This document shows positions 8,913 to 18,023 of a stretch of DNA of 64,000 bases, one piece after another. The stretch is from assembly GCF_003862475.1 (NCBI RefSeq), contig NZ_RRCO01000007.1:124001-188000 (forward strand). Direction: 5' to 3'. The DNA comes from Lachnoanaerobaculum gingivalis (GTDB taxonomy: Bacteria; Bacillota; Clostridia; Lachnospirales; Lachnospiraceae). The notes below the pieces were generated by a model that was given only the letters and a program-made list of their open reading frames with translations, was not told where the DNA came from and did no database searches. Within the stretch, counting starts at the first letter, position 1. Each line of letters begins with the position of its first letter. A program made the position numbers and the translations under genes.

Positions 8913-9791
8913 TTATTCACTGTATTTATTCATAACTCTGATATTAAACCAACTAAATAAAGCCATTAAAATAAAAAGCATTATAGCTAAAGTAGAAGCA
9001 TACCCTATATTCAGGTTTGTAAAAGATTCCATTGCTATACGATAAGCTATCAATGATGTATCTTCTCCGGGCCCTCCGGATGTCATTGCATATACTAAAT
9101 CAAATGATGTTAATCTCCATAATGTAAAAGGTATACATAATGTAATAATATTCCTTATAATTAAAGGTAATGTGATTTTAAAGAATATTTGAAAAGCATT
9201 TGCTCCATCTACTTTAGCTGCCTCATAAATATCCCCTGAAATGAACTGAAGCCCTGATAATACTAATATTGCAAAAAATGGCAAATCTTTCCACAAATCC
9301 ATTGCTATAACAGCAATACGGGCAGATCCGGTATTTATTAACCAATTGAATTGAAAACCCGGTATAAATCTTCTAATTAAATCATTTACCAATCCATAAT
9401 CATTATTAAATCCCCATTTTGCCGCCATTCCTATAACTACAGCCGGCATAGCCCAGGGTATAAGTACTATTGTTCTTAAAAATCTCCTACCTCTGAATTT
9501 CAAATTAAGTATCAATGCAAGTATAGTACCTAATATGACATGAAAGAACATTGATACTACTACAAAAATAGAAGTAAATTCAATAGAGGAAATTACTTTA
9601 TCATCTTTAAACACCTCTATATAATTTTTAAATCCTACAAACTCGTTTATACCTGACAGAACTTTAATATTATACATACTATTTTTAAAAGTAATAATTA
9701 TAGGATAAATTGTGGTAAATCCCCTTATCAAAAGTACAGGTAAAATCAAAATTACAGGTATATACCTTATTGACTTTTTACTTATGTTCAA
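8913..9791 (-). CDS. carbohydrate ABC permease, MalF type
   Basis: 292 residues with six membrane segments. The EAA motif is YEAAKVDGANAFQIFFKITL followed by PLI. Periplasmic-side blocks include VLIPWAMPAVVIGMAAKWGF and DLWKDLPFFAILVLSGLQFI. It forms the membrane heterodimer with the MalG-type protein encoded just downstream. It is separated from the binding-protein gene by 85 bp carrying a hairpin. Confidence 0.92.
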   Translation of the reverse strand: MNISKKSIRYIPVILILPVLLIRGFTTIYPIIITFKNSMYNIKVLSGINEFVGFKNYIEVFKDDKVISSIEFTSIFVVVSMFFHVILGTILALILNLKFRGRRFLRTIVLIPWAMPAVVIGMAAKWGFNNDYGLVNDLIRRFIPGFQFNWLINTGSARIAVIAMDLWKDLPFFAILVLSGLQFISGDIYEAAKVDGANAFQIFFKITLPLIIRNIITLCIPFTLWRLTSFDLVYAMTSGGPGEDTSLIAYRIAMESFTNLNIGYASTLAIMLFILMALFSWFNIRVMNKYSE

Positions 9792-9815
9792 AATAATTCC
9801 TCCTATAAATAAAAT

Positions 9816-9863
9816 GAGTGCTGCAGTAATATTTTATTTATAAATTCCTACACTGTAGCACTC
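9816..9863 (-). terminator. intercistronic hairpin between binding protein and permeases
   Basis: Read on the minus strand: GAGTGCTACAGT ... ACTGCAGCACTC, 12-bp stem with one mismatch and a 24-nt loop, then ATTTTATTTATAG. This is placed like the malE-malF hairpins that protect or partly terminate mRNA, so the binding protein is made in excess. Confidence 0.6.
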
Positions 9864-9876
9864 TTTGGATTATATA

Positions 9877-11142
9877 TTATTTATATTTATCTACCAAATC
9901 CTGTGCTTTTTTGCAAAAATCATCTACCGATATTTCACCCTTCATACAAGACTGGTAAATTGTTCCCATATCTGTGATAAACTCCATAGTTTGCGGAAGC
10001 ATTGGACGTCCTTTTACATTACATTCTGAAGCGTATCTGCTGTACATCTCCTTTGCAGGATCACTGTCAGGAACCACCTTCTCGGCAACATCTTTTCTTG
10101 CAGGGTAACGATCAAAAGCCTTATATGACGCTTCCATTCCACCCTCAGATGCCATATACTTTAAAAATTTTATTGCCGCTTCCTTATTTTTTGATGCAGA
10201 ATTCAATACATAACTCCATGAATCTGTAAATATAGCTCTATTACCGTCATCTGTCATTGAAGGCACCATAGCCATATGAATCTTGTCATCACCAAGCATA
10301 CCTGCTTTCTGATAATCGGATCCAAGTCCCCACATAAACCAACAACCATATTTTCCATCATTTGCTTTTGGATTCATCTGCTCATATTTATCCGCAATTT
10401 GATCAATTGGTGTTTCATTATTTTTTACCATATCATATAAGAATTGTATTGCTTCCTTATTTTCAGGTCTTGTCCAGTCAAAATAATCGCCACCGAACAT
10501 ATTTACAAATTGTGCTATTTCATTAAACACATATGTTTTTTCCCAAGATCCACCATACCCATAAGTACCGTTTACTGAAGCAGCTGACATATATTTTTTA
10601 AAATCTTCCTTTGTATCTATAGAAGTTATTCCGGCATTATCCATTATTTTTTGATTTACCCAAAAGGCTAAATATCCTGAATATCCGGGTACTCCGATAA
10701 CATTTCCTCCTTTATCGGTAATCATCTGCTCCAAATATCCCTTTGCAAATTCACCACGAATATCATCAGTCATAACTGTATCATTAAGTCCTTCAAGCCA
10801 ACCTGAATTTTTAAATGATGCACTCATTTCATCATTTATTTCCAATATATCTACGCTTGAATCACCTGTAGATAGTATTGTTGTGATTTTTTGCTGTCTC
10901 GTATCTGAGTCTGTAGGTGCCGCAATTACATTAATCTTTAATCCTGTAGCATCTTGAACATTATTTAACCATTCATCAAAATCGGCATCTGTAGTATTGA
11001 TACTATATAATGTCAAATCATATTTGGAATTTCCACCGTTTTCCGAGTTTTTGCTTGACTGAGTTGTTCCTGACCCACACCCGGCTAACAGACCTGTTAA
11101 TAGTACTGTACTTAACATTACACTCTTTATTCTTTTATTCAT
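9877..11142 (-). CDS. primary sugar-binding lipoprotein of the ABC locus
   Basis: 421 residues. Signal peptide MNKRIKSVMLSTVLLTGLLAGC with lipobox LAGC. Family-1 solute-binding protein: opening strand KYDLTLYSINTTDADFDEWL, VDILEINDEMSASF, FWVNQKIMDNAGI (hinge), YGYGGSWEKTYVF, and the C-terminal SASKNKEAAIKFLKYMASEG. It is first in the operon, as usual for binding proteins, and divergent from the two-component genes 192 bp away. The ligand is unknown; the downstream GH172 gene suggests a furanose-containing oligosaccharide. Confidence 0.92.
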   Translation of the reverse strand: MNKRIKSVMLSTVLLTGLLAGCGSGTTQSSKNSENGGNSKYDLTLYSINTTDADFDEWLNNVQDATGLKINVIAAPTDSDTRQQKITTILSTGDSSVDILEINDEMSASFKNSGWLEGLNDTVMTDDIRGEFAKGYLEQMITDKGGNVIGVPGYSGYLAFWVNQKIMDNAGITSIDTKEDFKKYMSAASVNGTYGYGGSWEKTYVFNEIAQFVNMFGGDYFDWTRPENKEAIQFLYDMVKNNETPIDQIADKYEQMNPKANDGKYGCWFMWGLGSDYQKAGMLGDDKIHMAMVPSMTDDGNRAIFTDSWSYVLNSASKNKEAAIKFLKYMASEGGMEASYKAFDRYPARKDVAEKVVPDSDPAKEMYSRYASECNVKGRPMLPQTMEFITDMGTIYQSCMKGEISVDDFCKKAQDLVDKYK

Positions 11143-11334
11143 CTTTCCTCCTTATTGTCCCTAAAACACTTCACTTACACATATAGGACGTACGCTTTTT
11201 GATAATTACATCATAGTAGAATTTATAATTTTCAAAAATACAATATATTATGATTCATTTATATTATTTTTGTTTATATTGTTTTGTTTTTTTTTACAGT
11301 CTATAATTGCTTATATGTTTACAAGGAGGTTCTT

Positions 11335-13116
11335 ATGCCTATTATAAGATATGTCAAAAATTTTATATTTTCAAAATATCATCATAGATTGATTTTTTCT
11401 TTTTTGATTTGTACTTTACTGCCTCTTATTTTAATGGGCTCAGTGTTGTACAGTATTACACATAAAATTGCAGGTGACAGCATATTAAATTCTATTATAC
11501 TTGCAGATGATCAACTAAGTATAAGAATTAATAACAGATTAAATCAAGCTGAAAAAGTATCTAATACAATTCAATATGACATGTATTCATTAATGCAAAA
11601 AATGTCTGATACTCGAGAAGATTTTGCAATAATTTCGAATGTTAGGGACAATATTTCTCTATTAAAATCAACTTTTGATTTTTATCATATTGATATTTTT
11701 TTAGACGATAAAAATATTGCAGCTTCAGAAGGACTTTTTTTTCATCCTCTATCTGATTTAAGAAAAACAGGTCTTGAAGATATTATAAATTCAAATCAAA
11801 AATGGATTTATAAAAAACAGTACAATCTTCCTTATGTCATTAATAACACAAAAAATACTCAAGATGTAATAGCTTGTTTCAATGTATTAAATAATCAAGT
11901 TTCCGGTAATACTGAATATGTTTATTTAGTACTCTTACGTACTGATGAACTTTCCAAAATGCTACAAGAAAGTTTTGACAACGTTAATTTAACAGGATAT
12001 ATAATAGATCAAAATGGCACCGTTATTTCACATACAAGCAAGGAACTTATAGGTACCAAGATAAATAATATTGATTTAAATATAAATTCTGATAATACTA
12101 TAGTTGAGAACAGCAGCTTATATTATCACATAGTTGTTCTTGATAATGGATGGTATCATATAACCGAAATTCCTAAAAATTACATTTTTAAGCATATATA
12201 CACATTACTTAGAACGTTTATTATAATAATATTTTTATCTGTCCCTGTAATACTGTTGGTTATTTTTTTTACTTCAATTAATTTAACCGATAGAATTAGT
12301 AAACTGTCTTCCGCTATGGATAATTTTAAACTTGGTAAAAAAAGTATTGATGTGGATTATATATCTGCATTAGATAACAATTATTCTCTTGATGAGGTGG
12401 ATAAACTTGGACTGACATTTTTAAATATGCAATCATCGATTAATAAAAATATGCAATCTATTTTGGAGCTTACTTTATCCGAAGAAAAGCTTAAGTACCA
12501 GCTTCTTCAATCCCAGATAAATCCTCATTTTTTATATAATATTTTGGGAACAATACAAACTTGTCAAACAATAGGAAAAATAGATATAGCCAATCGTATG
12601 ATCAGTAACCTTACTCGTTTTTATAGAATGTCACTTAGAAAATCTGATGAAAAGATAAAAATAAAAGACGAATTGGAAATTTCTAAATTATATCTGGAAA
12701 TGGAACAACTTTGTCGTCAAGATACACTTAGCTGGACTATAAATGCTGAAGAAGGTATAGAGAACTTTTTAATATGTAAGTTTACATTACAACCTTTTTT
12801 GGAGAACTCAATTTTACATGGATACTCATCTGAAAAAACAAATATACATATCAATATAAATATTTGCTATGGAGATGATGAAGTTATTATTACTATAGAG
12901 GATAATGGCTGTGGTATTCCAAATGATAAGTTAGAACAAATCCGATATAAATTAAGTAATCATATAGTAGACTATAACCAACATTTCGGCATTTGTAATG
13001 TTAATAAAAGAATTTCAAATACTGACTTTGGAAACGGTATTGTCCTGATTGAAAGTGAAGAAAGAAAAGGTACAAAAATTATAATAAAATATGCTCAAAT
13101 GGAGGATTTCTCTTGA
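11335..13116 (+). CDS. YesM-type sensor histidine kinase
   Basis: ATG 11335 follows AAGGAGGT by 5 nt; an in-frame upstream start at 11284 lacks an RBS. 593 residues: membrane segment ~19-41, an extracytoplasmic sensor of ~245 residues (dCACHE-like), second membrane segment ~288-312, HAMP-like linker, then a His_kinase domain with phospho-acceptor His398 in LQSQINPHFLYN. The ATPase follows, with N-box LQPFLENSILHGY and G1 IEDNGCGIP. YesM kinases sense carbohydrates, often together with a binding protein. Divergent placement next to the ABC/GH172 operon makes that operon its probable target. The stop overlaps the start of the regulator. Confidence 0.92.
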   Translation: MPIIRYVKNFIFSKYHHRLIFSFLICTLLPLILMGSVLYSITHKIAGDSILNSIILADDQLSIRINNRLNQAEKVSNTIQYDMYSLMQKMSDTREDFAIISNVRDNISLLKSTFDFYHIDIFLDDKNIAASEGLFFHPLSDLRKTGLEDIINSNQKWIYKKQYNLPYVINNTKNTQDVIACFNVLNNQVSGNTEYVYLVLLRTDELSKMLQESFDNVNLTGYIIDQNGTVISHTSKELIGTKINNIDLNINSDNTIVENSSLYYHIVVLDNGWYHITEIPKNYIFKHIYTLLRTFIIIIFLSVPVILLVIFFTSINLTDRISKLSSAMDNFKLGKKSIDVDYISALDNNYSLDEVDKLGLTFLNMQSSINKNMQSILELTLSEEKLKYQLLQSQINPHFLYNILGTIQTCQTIGKIDIANRMISNLTRFYRMSLRKSDEKIKIKDELEISKLYLEMEQLCRQDTLSWTINAEEGIENFLICKFTLQPFLENSILHGYSSEKTNIHININICYGDDEVIITIEDNGCGIPNDKLEQIRYKLSNHIVDYNQHFGICNVNKRISNTDFGNGIVLIESEERKGTKIIIKYAQMEDFS

Positions 13117-14714
13117 AAAAAGTAGTTTTAGCCGATGATAATTATATTGTCTCAGAAGGTATAAAATTAAATATTGACTGGAATGAATTAAATGCAGAAA
13201 TAGTTTTAATTGCAAAAAGTGGACAGGAAGTACTTAATTATATAATTGATAATCATGTTGATTTAATAATAACTGATATTGAAATGCCGAACTTAAACGG
13301 AATCTCTCTAAGCCGTGAGGCTATAAAAATTAATCCATATATTAAAATAATCTTGATTAGTGCATATGATAAATTTGAATATGCAAAACAGGCTGTCAGT
13401 ATTGGAGTTTGTGATTATATTGAAAAGCCTATAGATTATGATTTCTTATATAAAAAGATAAAAAGTTCTTTTGAAATAATAGATAGAGAGCAACGTAATC
13501 TGTCTATTGTAAAGGAAAGCAGACAACTTATGATAACCAAATTTTTCCAGGAGTTACTATATTTCTCAACTGATAAAACATTAGGATATTTTGATAAATA
13601 TATAAGCTATCTGGAATTGGATATGAGTTATTCGCATTTTAATATAATCAAAATGGAAATTGAAAGTTCTTCTATGCTTGAAGAAAATAACGGGGTTTTA
13701 ACATTTCAAACGGAAATACTAAATATATCGGATGTATTCCTAAGTAAATGTAAAATTTTTGATAATGTCTATTATATACAGGACTTAAATAATTTAATCT
13801 TTATAATAGCACAAAACAGTAAAACACCTGCACATTTCCAGTATGTAATTCATAATGTAATTTCATCTTTTATAGATAATTATAAATCTCCAATATTAAA
13901 TATAAATGTTGGAATTGGTACTATTGTTGATAGTATATCAAAGCTTCATGTATCATATGAAAATGCATGTCATGCTCTAAAATATAGGTTTTTTTATCCT
14001 AACCAAAGTATATTTGATGCTGTTGAAGCTACCGGTAAAGAATTCAGTTTATTATCCACATCAGATTCAGATGATGATGAACTTATCGGACTGCTATGCA
14101 AAAAAGATAATTCATCAATTGAAGAATGGCTTAAAAACTTCTTTGATGATTTATCAACAAAATATAAAAACAAAAATATTATGTTTATACGTATATATTC
14201 TCTACTTGGCAAAATATTGAGATTTCTATATGAAATAAATATTGATACTAAGGACTTGGAAGAAAGAGTAATATCTGTATATAGCCGTTTTGATACATTT
14301 CACACATATGAGCAATTTTTATTATGGATGAGAGAACTTTGCAATTTGGTATGTGATAAACTAAATTTTTCTCTAAAATCCTACCATGAACATACATATG
14401 AATTGGTAGATAATTATATTAAAAATAATTTTGAGGATAATACTCTCAGTCTGAATGACATAGCAAAATATGCAAATATGAGTCCATCATACTTAAGTGC
14501 ATTGTATAAAAAAAATAACAACCAAAGTATAAGCGATACTATTACATCATACCGCATTGATGCAGCAAAGGAATATTTAATTAAAACAAACTTATCTTTA
14601 AAAGAAATAAGTATTAAATGCGGTTATGCAAACCAATATTATTTCAGCACAAGTTTTAAAAAACAATTAGGCATATCTCCATCCAGCTACAGAGAAAAGT
14701 ATTCATCATTATAA
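13113..14714 (+). CDS. YesN-type response regulator, AraC output
   Basis: The start is TTG 13113, sharing TTGA with the kinase stop, with GGAGGA at 13101-13106, so the pair is translationally coupled. 533 residues: receiver 1-~120 with acidic pair LADD, phospho-acceptor Asp55 (LIITDIEMP) and Lys in IEKP. A long central region of about 290 residues follows, as in YesN relatives, then two AraC helix-turn-helix units ~425-530 (LSLNDIAKYANMSPSYLSAL; LKEISIKCGYANQYYFSTSF, ending KQLGISPSSYR). Likely activates the ABC/GH172 operon. Confidence 0.92.
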   Translation: MKKVVLADDNYIVSEGIKLNIDWNELNAEIVLIAKSGQEVLNYIIDNHVDLIITDIEMPNLNGISLSREAIKINPYIKIILISAYDKFEYAKQAVSIGVCDYIEKPIDYDFLYKKIKSSFEIIDREQRNLSIVKESRQLMITKFFQELLYFSTDKTLGYFDKYISYLELDMSYSHFNIIKMEIESSSMLEENNGVLTFQTEILNISDVFLSKCKIFDNVYYIQDLNNLIFIIAQNSKTPAHFQYVIHNVISSFIDNYKSPILNINVGIGTIVDSISKLHVSYENACHALKYRFFYPNQSIFDAVEATGKEFSLLSTSDSDDDELIGLLCKKDNSSIEEWLKNFFDDLSTKYKNKNIMFIRIYSLLGKILRFLYEINIDTKDLEERVISVYSRFDTFHTYEQFLLWMRELCNLVCDKLNFSLKSYHEHTYELVDNYIKNNFEDNTLSLNDIAKYANMSPSYLSALYKKNNNQSISDTITSYRIDAAKEYLIKTNLSLKEISIKCGYANQYYFSTSFKKQLGISPSSYREKYSSL

Positions 14715-14731
14715 ATTTATTAAAAGATTAT

Positions 14732-14762
14732 GGAGGAGTGACTCGTTTTGAGTTACTCCTCC
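14732..14762. terminator. bidirectional terminator between the regulator and tpiA
   Basis: GGAGGAGTGACTC-GTTTT-GAGTTACTCCTCC (one G-T) then CCTATTTTTTC. It serves the rightward regulator gene, and on the minus strand the end of tpiA. Confidence 0.75.
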
Positions 14763-14774
14763 CTATTTTTTCTA

Positions 14775-15524
14775 TTATTTATAATTTACTATCTTTCCAA
14801 AATCCGGCTTTAAGCTTGCTCCACCTACTAGTCCGCCGTCGATATCAGCTTCTGCGAAAAGCTCTGCCGCATTTCCTGCATTTACTGAACCGCCGTACTG
14901 AATTCTGATCTTCTCAGCTACATCGCTTCCATATACCTCTTTGATACACTCTCTGATAGCCTTACAAACTTCCTCAGCCTGTGCAGTTGTAGCAGTCTTA
15001 CCTGTACCGATTGCCCAGATTGGCTCATAAGCGATAACAGCGTTTGCAGCGTTCTCGGCACTTACATTCTGGAATGCGATCTTTATCTGTGTTCTGATAA
15101 AGTCTATTGCAATGCCCTGCTCTCTCTGTGTAAGAGTCTCACCGCAGCATATGATTGGTGTAATACCATGCTCAAATGCCTTAAGTACTTTCTTGTTTAC
15201 AGTCTCATCTGTCTCCGCAAAGTATTCTCTTCTCTCTGAATGTCCGATGATGACATACTTTACACCTACATCTGTAAGCATATTTGGTGCTATTTCTCCT
15301 GTATATGCACCGTTCTCTTCATAGTACATATTCTCTGCACCGATCTGAATATTGCTTCCCTTTGCAGCCTCTATAGCCAGTATTATATCAATTGCAGGTA
15401 CACAGAATACAACATCTACTTCATCATTTGCAACTAAAGGCTTTAACTCATTGATTAATGCAGTTGTCTCTGAAGGAGTTTTATTCATCTTCCAGTTACC
15501 TGCAATAATTTTTCTTCTTGCCAT
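14775..15524 (-). CDS. tpiA: triosephosphate isomerase
   Basis: ATG 15524 ([15 protein letters not shown]) follows GGAGAATATT; an upstream in-frame start at 15557 lacks family sequence. 249 residues, normal length. Active-site lysine in GNWKMNK, electrophile His in IIGHSERR, catalytic Glu in [15 protein letters not shown], phosphate loop residues [12 protein letters not shown] and [10 protein letters not shown]. It interconverts dihydroxyacetone phosphate and glyceraldehyde-3-phosphate, and is last gene of gap-pgk-tpiA, 53 bp after pgk with no terminator between. Confidence 0.98.
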   Translation of the reverse strand: MARRKIIAGNWKMNKTPSETTALINELKPLVANDEVDVVFCVPAIDIILAIEAAKGSNIQIGAENMYYEENGAYTGEIAPNMLTDVGVKYVIIGHSERREYFAETDETVNKKVLKAFEHGITPIICCGETLTQREQGIAIDFIRTQIKIAFQNVSAENAANAVIAYEPIWAIGTGKTATTAQAEEVCKAIRECIKEVYGSDVAEKIRIQYGGSVNAGNAAELFAEADIDGGLVGGASLKPDFGKIVNYK

Positions 15525-15577
15525 AATATTCTCCGTTCTTTTTGGGAACCTCGACATTCCCCTATATTTTAAAATTT

Positions 15578-16792
15578 TTATCTATTGTCAGCTGCAGCTA
15601 CACCCGGTAATTCCTTACCCTCTAAGAATTCAAGTGAAGCACCGCCACCTGTAGAAATATGTGTCATCTTATCTGCAAATCCAAGTCTCTTTACCGCATT
15701 TACAGAATCTCCACCACCGATAACAGTTGTAGCATCCTTTAGATCTGCTACGGCTCTACATACTTCAAGTGTTCCCTCTGCAAACTTCTCAAACTCAAAT
15801 ACACCCATAGGTCCATTCCATACTACAGTCTTTGCGCCTTCAAGAGCCTTCTTATAGTTCTCTATTGTCTTAGGTCCGATATCAAATCCTGACCATCCCG
15901 CATCTATAGTATCAACTACCTTAGACTCTGTATCATTTGAGAATTCCTTACCCTCTACATGGTCTACAGGAAGTAAAAGGTTTACTCCTCTTTCCTTAGC
16001 CTTGTTTATCATCTCAAGTGCATAGTCAAGCTTATCCTCTTCACAAAGTGAGTTTCCAATTTCCTCTCCCTTTGCCTTTAAGAATGTATATGCCATACCG
16101 CCACCGATGATAAGTGTATCTACTTTCTCAAGGAGGTTGTTGATAACATTGATCTTATCTGAAACCTTAGCTCCGCCAAGAATTGCTACAAACGGACGAA
16201 CAGGGTTCTCTACAGCCTCTCCGAGGAACTTGATTTCCTTCTCCATAAGGTATCCTACAACATTCTCCTTACAGAACTTAGTTACACCAACATTTGAGCA
16301 ATGTGCTCTATGTGCTGTACCGAATGCATCGTTTACAAAGATATTGTCATCACAAAGTGCAGCAAGCTCTTTTGCATACTCTACAGCTGAATCTTCCTTA
16401 CCGTACTTTGTCTCTTCAGCTCTGTAACGTGTATTCTCCAATAAGAGAACTTCTCCGTCCTTAAGCTCTGCAGCAAGCTTTCTTGTTTCTTCTCCTGTTA
16501 CCTTAGGATCTGAAACGAACTTTACATTTACTCCAAGTCTCTCTGAAAGTGCAGGAGCTACAGGTGCAAGGCTCATCTCAGGTAACGGCTCACCCTTCGG
16601 CTTTCCAAGATGTGAGCAAAGAATAACTTTAGCTCCGCCGTCAAGGAGTTTCTTTATTGTAGGGATTGCTCCGTCTATACGATTGTAGTTCTGGATAACT
16701 CCGTCCTTTAAAGGAACATTGAAGTCACAACGAACCAATACTTTCTGACCTTTTAAATTCTTTAAATCATCTACTGTTTTCTTGTTAAGCAT
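15578..16792 (-). CDS. pgk: phosphoglycerate kinase
   Basis: 404 residues. N-terminal [15 protein letters not shown], substrate-binding [10 protein letters not shown], hinge and nucleotide region [24 protein letters not shown], and the C-terminal [13 protein letters not shown] / [16 protein letters not shown]. It makes ATP from 1,3-bisphosphoglycerate. It is 76 bp downstream of gap; a terminator hairpin in that gap implies either partial read-through or a promoter of its own. Confidence 0.98.
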   Translation of the reverse strand: MLNKKTVDDLKNLKGQKVLVRCDFNVPLKDGVIQNYNRIDGAIPTIKKLLDGGAKVILCSHLGKPKGEPLPEMSLAPVAPALSERLGVNVKFVSDPKVTGEETRKLAAELKDGEVLLLENTRYRAEETKYGKEDSAVEYAKELAALCDDNIFVNDAFGTAHRAHCSNVGVTKFCKENVVGYLMEKEIKFLGEAVENPVRPFVAILGGAKVSDKINVINNLLEKVDTLIIGGGMAYTFLKAKGEEIGNSLCEEDKLDYALEMINKAKERGVNLLLPVDHVEGKEFSNDTESKVVDTIDAGWSGFDIGPKTIENYKKALEGAKTVVWNGPMGVFEFEKFAEGTLEVCRAVADLKDATTVIGGGDSVNAVKRLGFADKMTHISTGGGASLEFLEGKELPGVAAADNR

Positions 16793-16813
16793 AGTTTCTC
16801 CTTATTAATAAAA

Positions 16814-16847
16814 AAGGCGGTCCGGCCCAATATGACCGGACCACCTT
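16814..16847 (-). terminator. terminator between gap and pgk
   Basis: Minus strand: AAGGTGGTCCGG ... CCGGACCGCCTT stem (one mismatch, 10-nt loop), then TTTTTATTAATAAG. It probably sets a higher gap than pgk-tpiA level. Confidence 0.7.
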
Positions 16848-16868
16848 GGTCTCTTATACTATTTATAA

Positions 16869-17900
16869 TTATGCTAATTCAGCAAAGTACTTGATTGTTC
16901 TAACCATCTGTGATGTGTAAGAATTCTCGTTATCGTACCATGAAACAACCTGAACCTGATATAAATCATCAGCTATAGGTGTTACCATTGTCTGTGTTGC
17001 ATCAAATAATGAACCATACTGCATACCGATAACGTCAGATGAAACAATCTCATCCTCTGTGTATCCGAATGATGCAGATGCGGCAGCCTTCATTGCAGCA
17101 TTGATATCTTCTTTTGTAAGTCCTGCCTTCTTTACAACAGCTGTAAGGATTGTTGTAGAACCTGTTGGAACAGGAACTCTCTGTGCAGATCCGATAAGCT
17201 TTCCGTTAAGCTCAGGGATAACAAGTCCGATAGCCTTTGCAGCACCTGTTGAGTTAGGTACGATATTTGCAGCACCTGCTCTTGCTCTTCTAAGGTCACC
17301 CTTTCTGTGTGGTCCGTCAAGGATCATCTGATCACCTGTATAAGCATGAATTGTGCTCATGATACCGCTCTGGATAGGAGCAAGCTTGTTAAGTGTATCA
17401 GCCATAGGTGCAAGACAGTTTGTTGTACATGAAGCAGCCGAAATAACTGTGTCACTTGCCTTAAGTGTCTTCTCGTTTACGCTGAATACAACTGTAGGAA
17501 GATCATTTCCTGCAGGAGCTGAAATAACAACTTTCTTAGCACCTGCATTGATATGTGCCTGTGACTTCTCCTTTGATGTGTAGAATCCTGTACACTCAAG
17601 TACAACATCTACTCCGATCTGTCCCCAAGGAAGCTTTGAAGCATCTGCCTCTTTGTAGATTGTAATCTTCTTTCCGTCAACTGTGATTGAATCCTCACCT
17701 GCTTCTACTGTGTGCTTTCCTTCTCCTATACGTCCTGCAAATCCTCCCTGTGCTGTATCATACTTTAAAAGATGTGCCAACATCTTAGGATCTGTAAGAT
17801 CATTGATTGCTACTACTTCATATCCATCAGCCTCAAACATCTGTCTGAAAGCTAAACGACCAATACGTCCAAAACCGTTAATTGCTACTTTTACTGACAT
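16869..17900 (-). CDS. gap: glyceraldehyde-3-phosphate dehydrogenase, type I
   Basis: 343 residues. NAD-binding start [20 protein letters not shown], catalytic Cys in [12 protein letters not shown], partner His in [12 protein letters not shown], and the C-terminal [20 protein letters not shown]. It converts glyceraldehyde-3-phosphate with NAD and phosphate to 1,3-bisphosphoglycerate. TAGGAGGAACTAAAATG gives an excellent RBS. Codon choice and AAG/ACA-rich wording fit a highly expressed gene. Confidence 0.98.
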   Translation of the reverse strand: MSVKVAINGFGRIGRLAFRQMFEADGYEVVAINDLTDPKMLAHLLKYDTAQGGFAGRIGEGKHTVEAGEDSITVDGKKITIYKEADASKLPWGQIGVDVVLECTGFYTSKEKSQAHINAGAKKVVISAPAGNDLPTVVFSVNEKTLKASDTVISAASCTTNCLAPMADTLNKLAPIQSGIMSTIHAYTGDQMILDGPHRKGDLRRARAGAANIVPNSTGAAKAIGLVIPELNGKLIGSAQRVPVPTGSTTILTAVVKKAGLTKEDINAAMKAAASASFGYTEDEIVSSDVIGMQYGSLFDATQTMVTPIADDLYQVQVVSWYDNENSYTSQMVRTIKYFAELA

Positions 17901-17972
17901 TTTAGTTCCTCCTAAAATTAGTACTTAAAATGATGTTTATCTCAATTGATAATTATTCATCAATCATTCTTA

Positions 17973-18001
17973 ATTGTACAAAATTATAAACATAATTGCA
18001 A
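17973..18001 (-). promoter_or_regulatory. promoter of gap
   Basis: Minus strand TTGCAA (17996-18001), 17 bp, TACAAT (17973-17978); leader about 65 nt. Confidence 0.55.
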
Positions 18002-18023
18002 GTAAATCTTTAAAACTTCTTAT

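Noticed and set aside
15585-17583. Rightward open frames opposite pgk and gap
   Set aside because: Shadows of the highly biased glycolytic genes.
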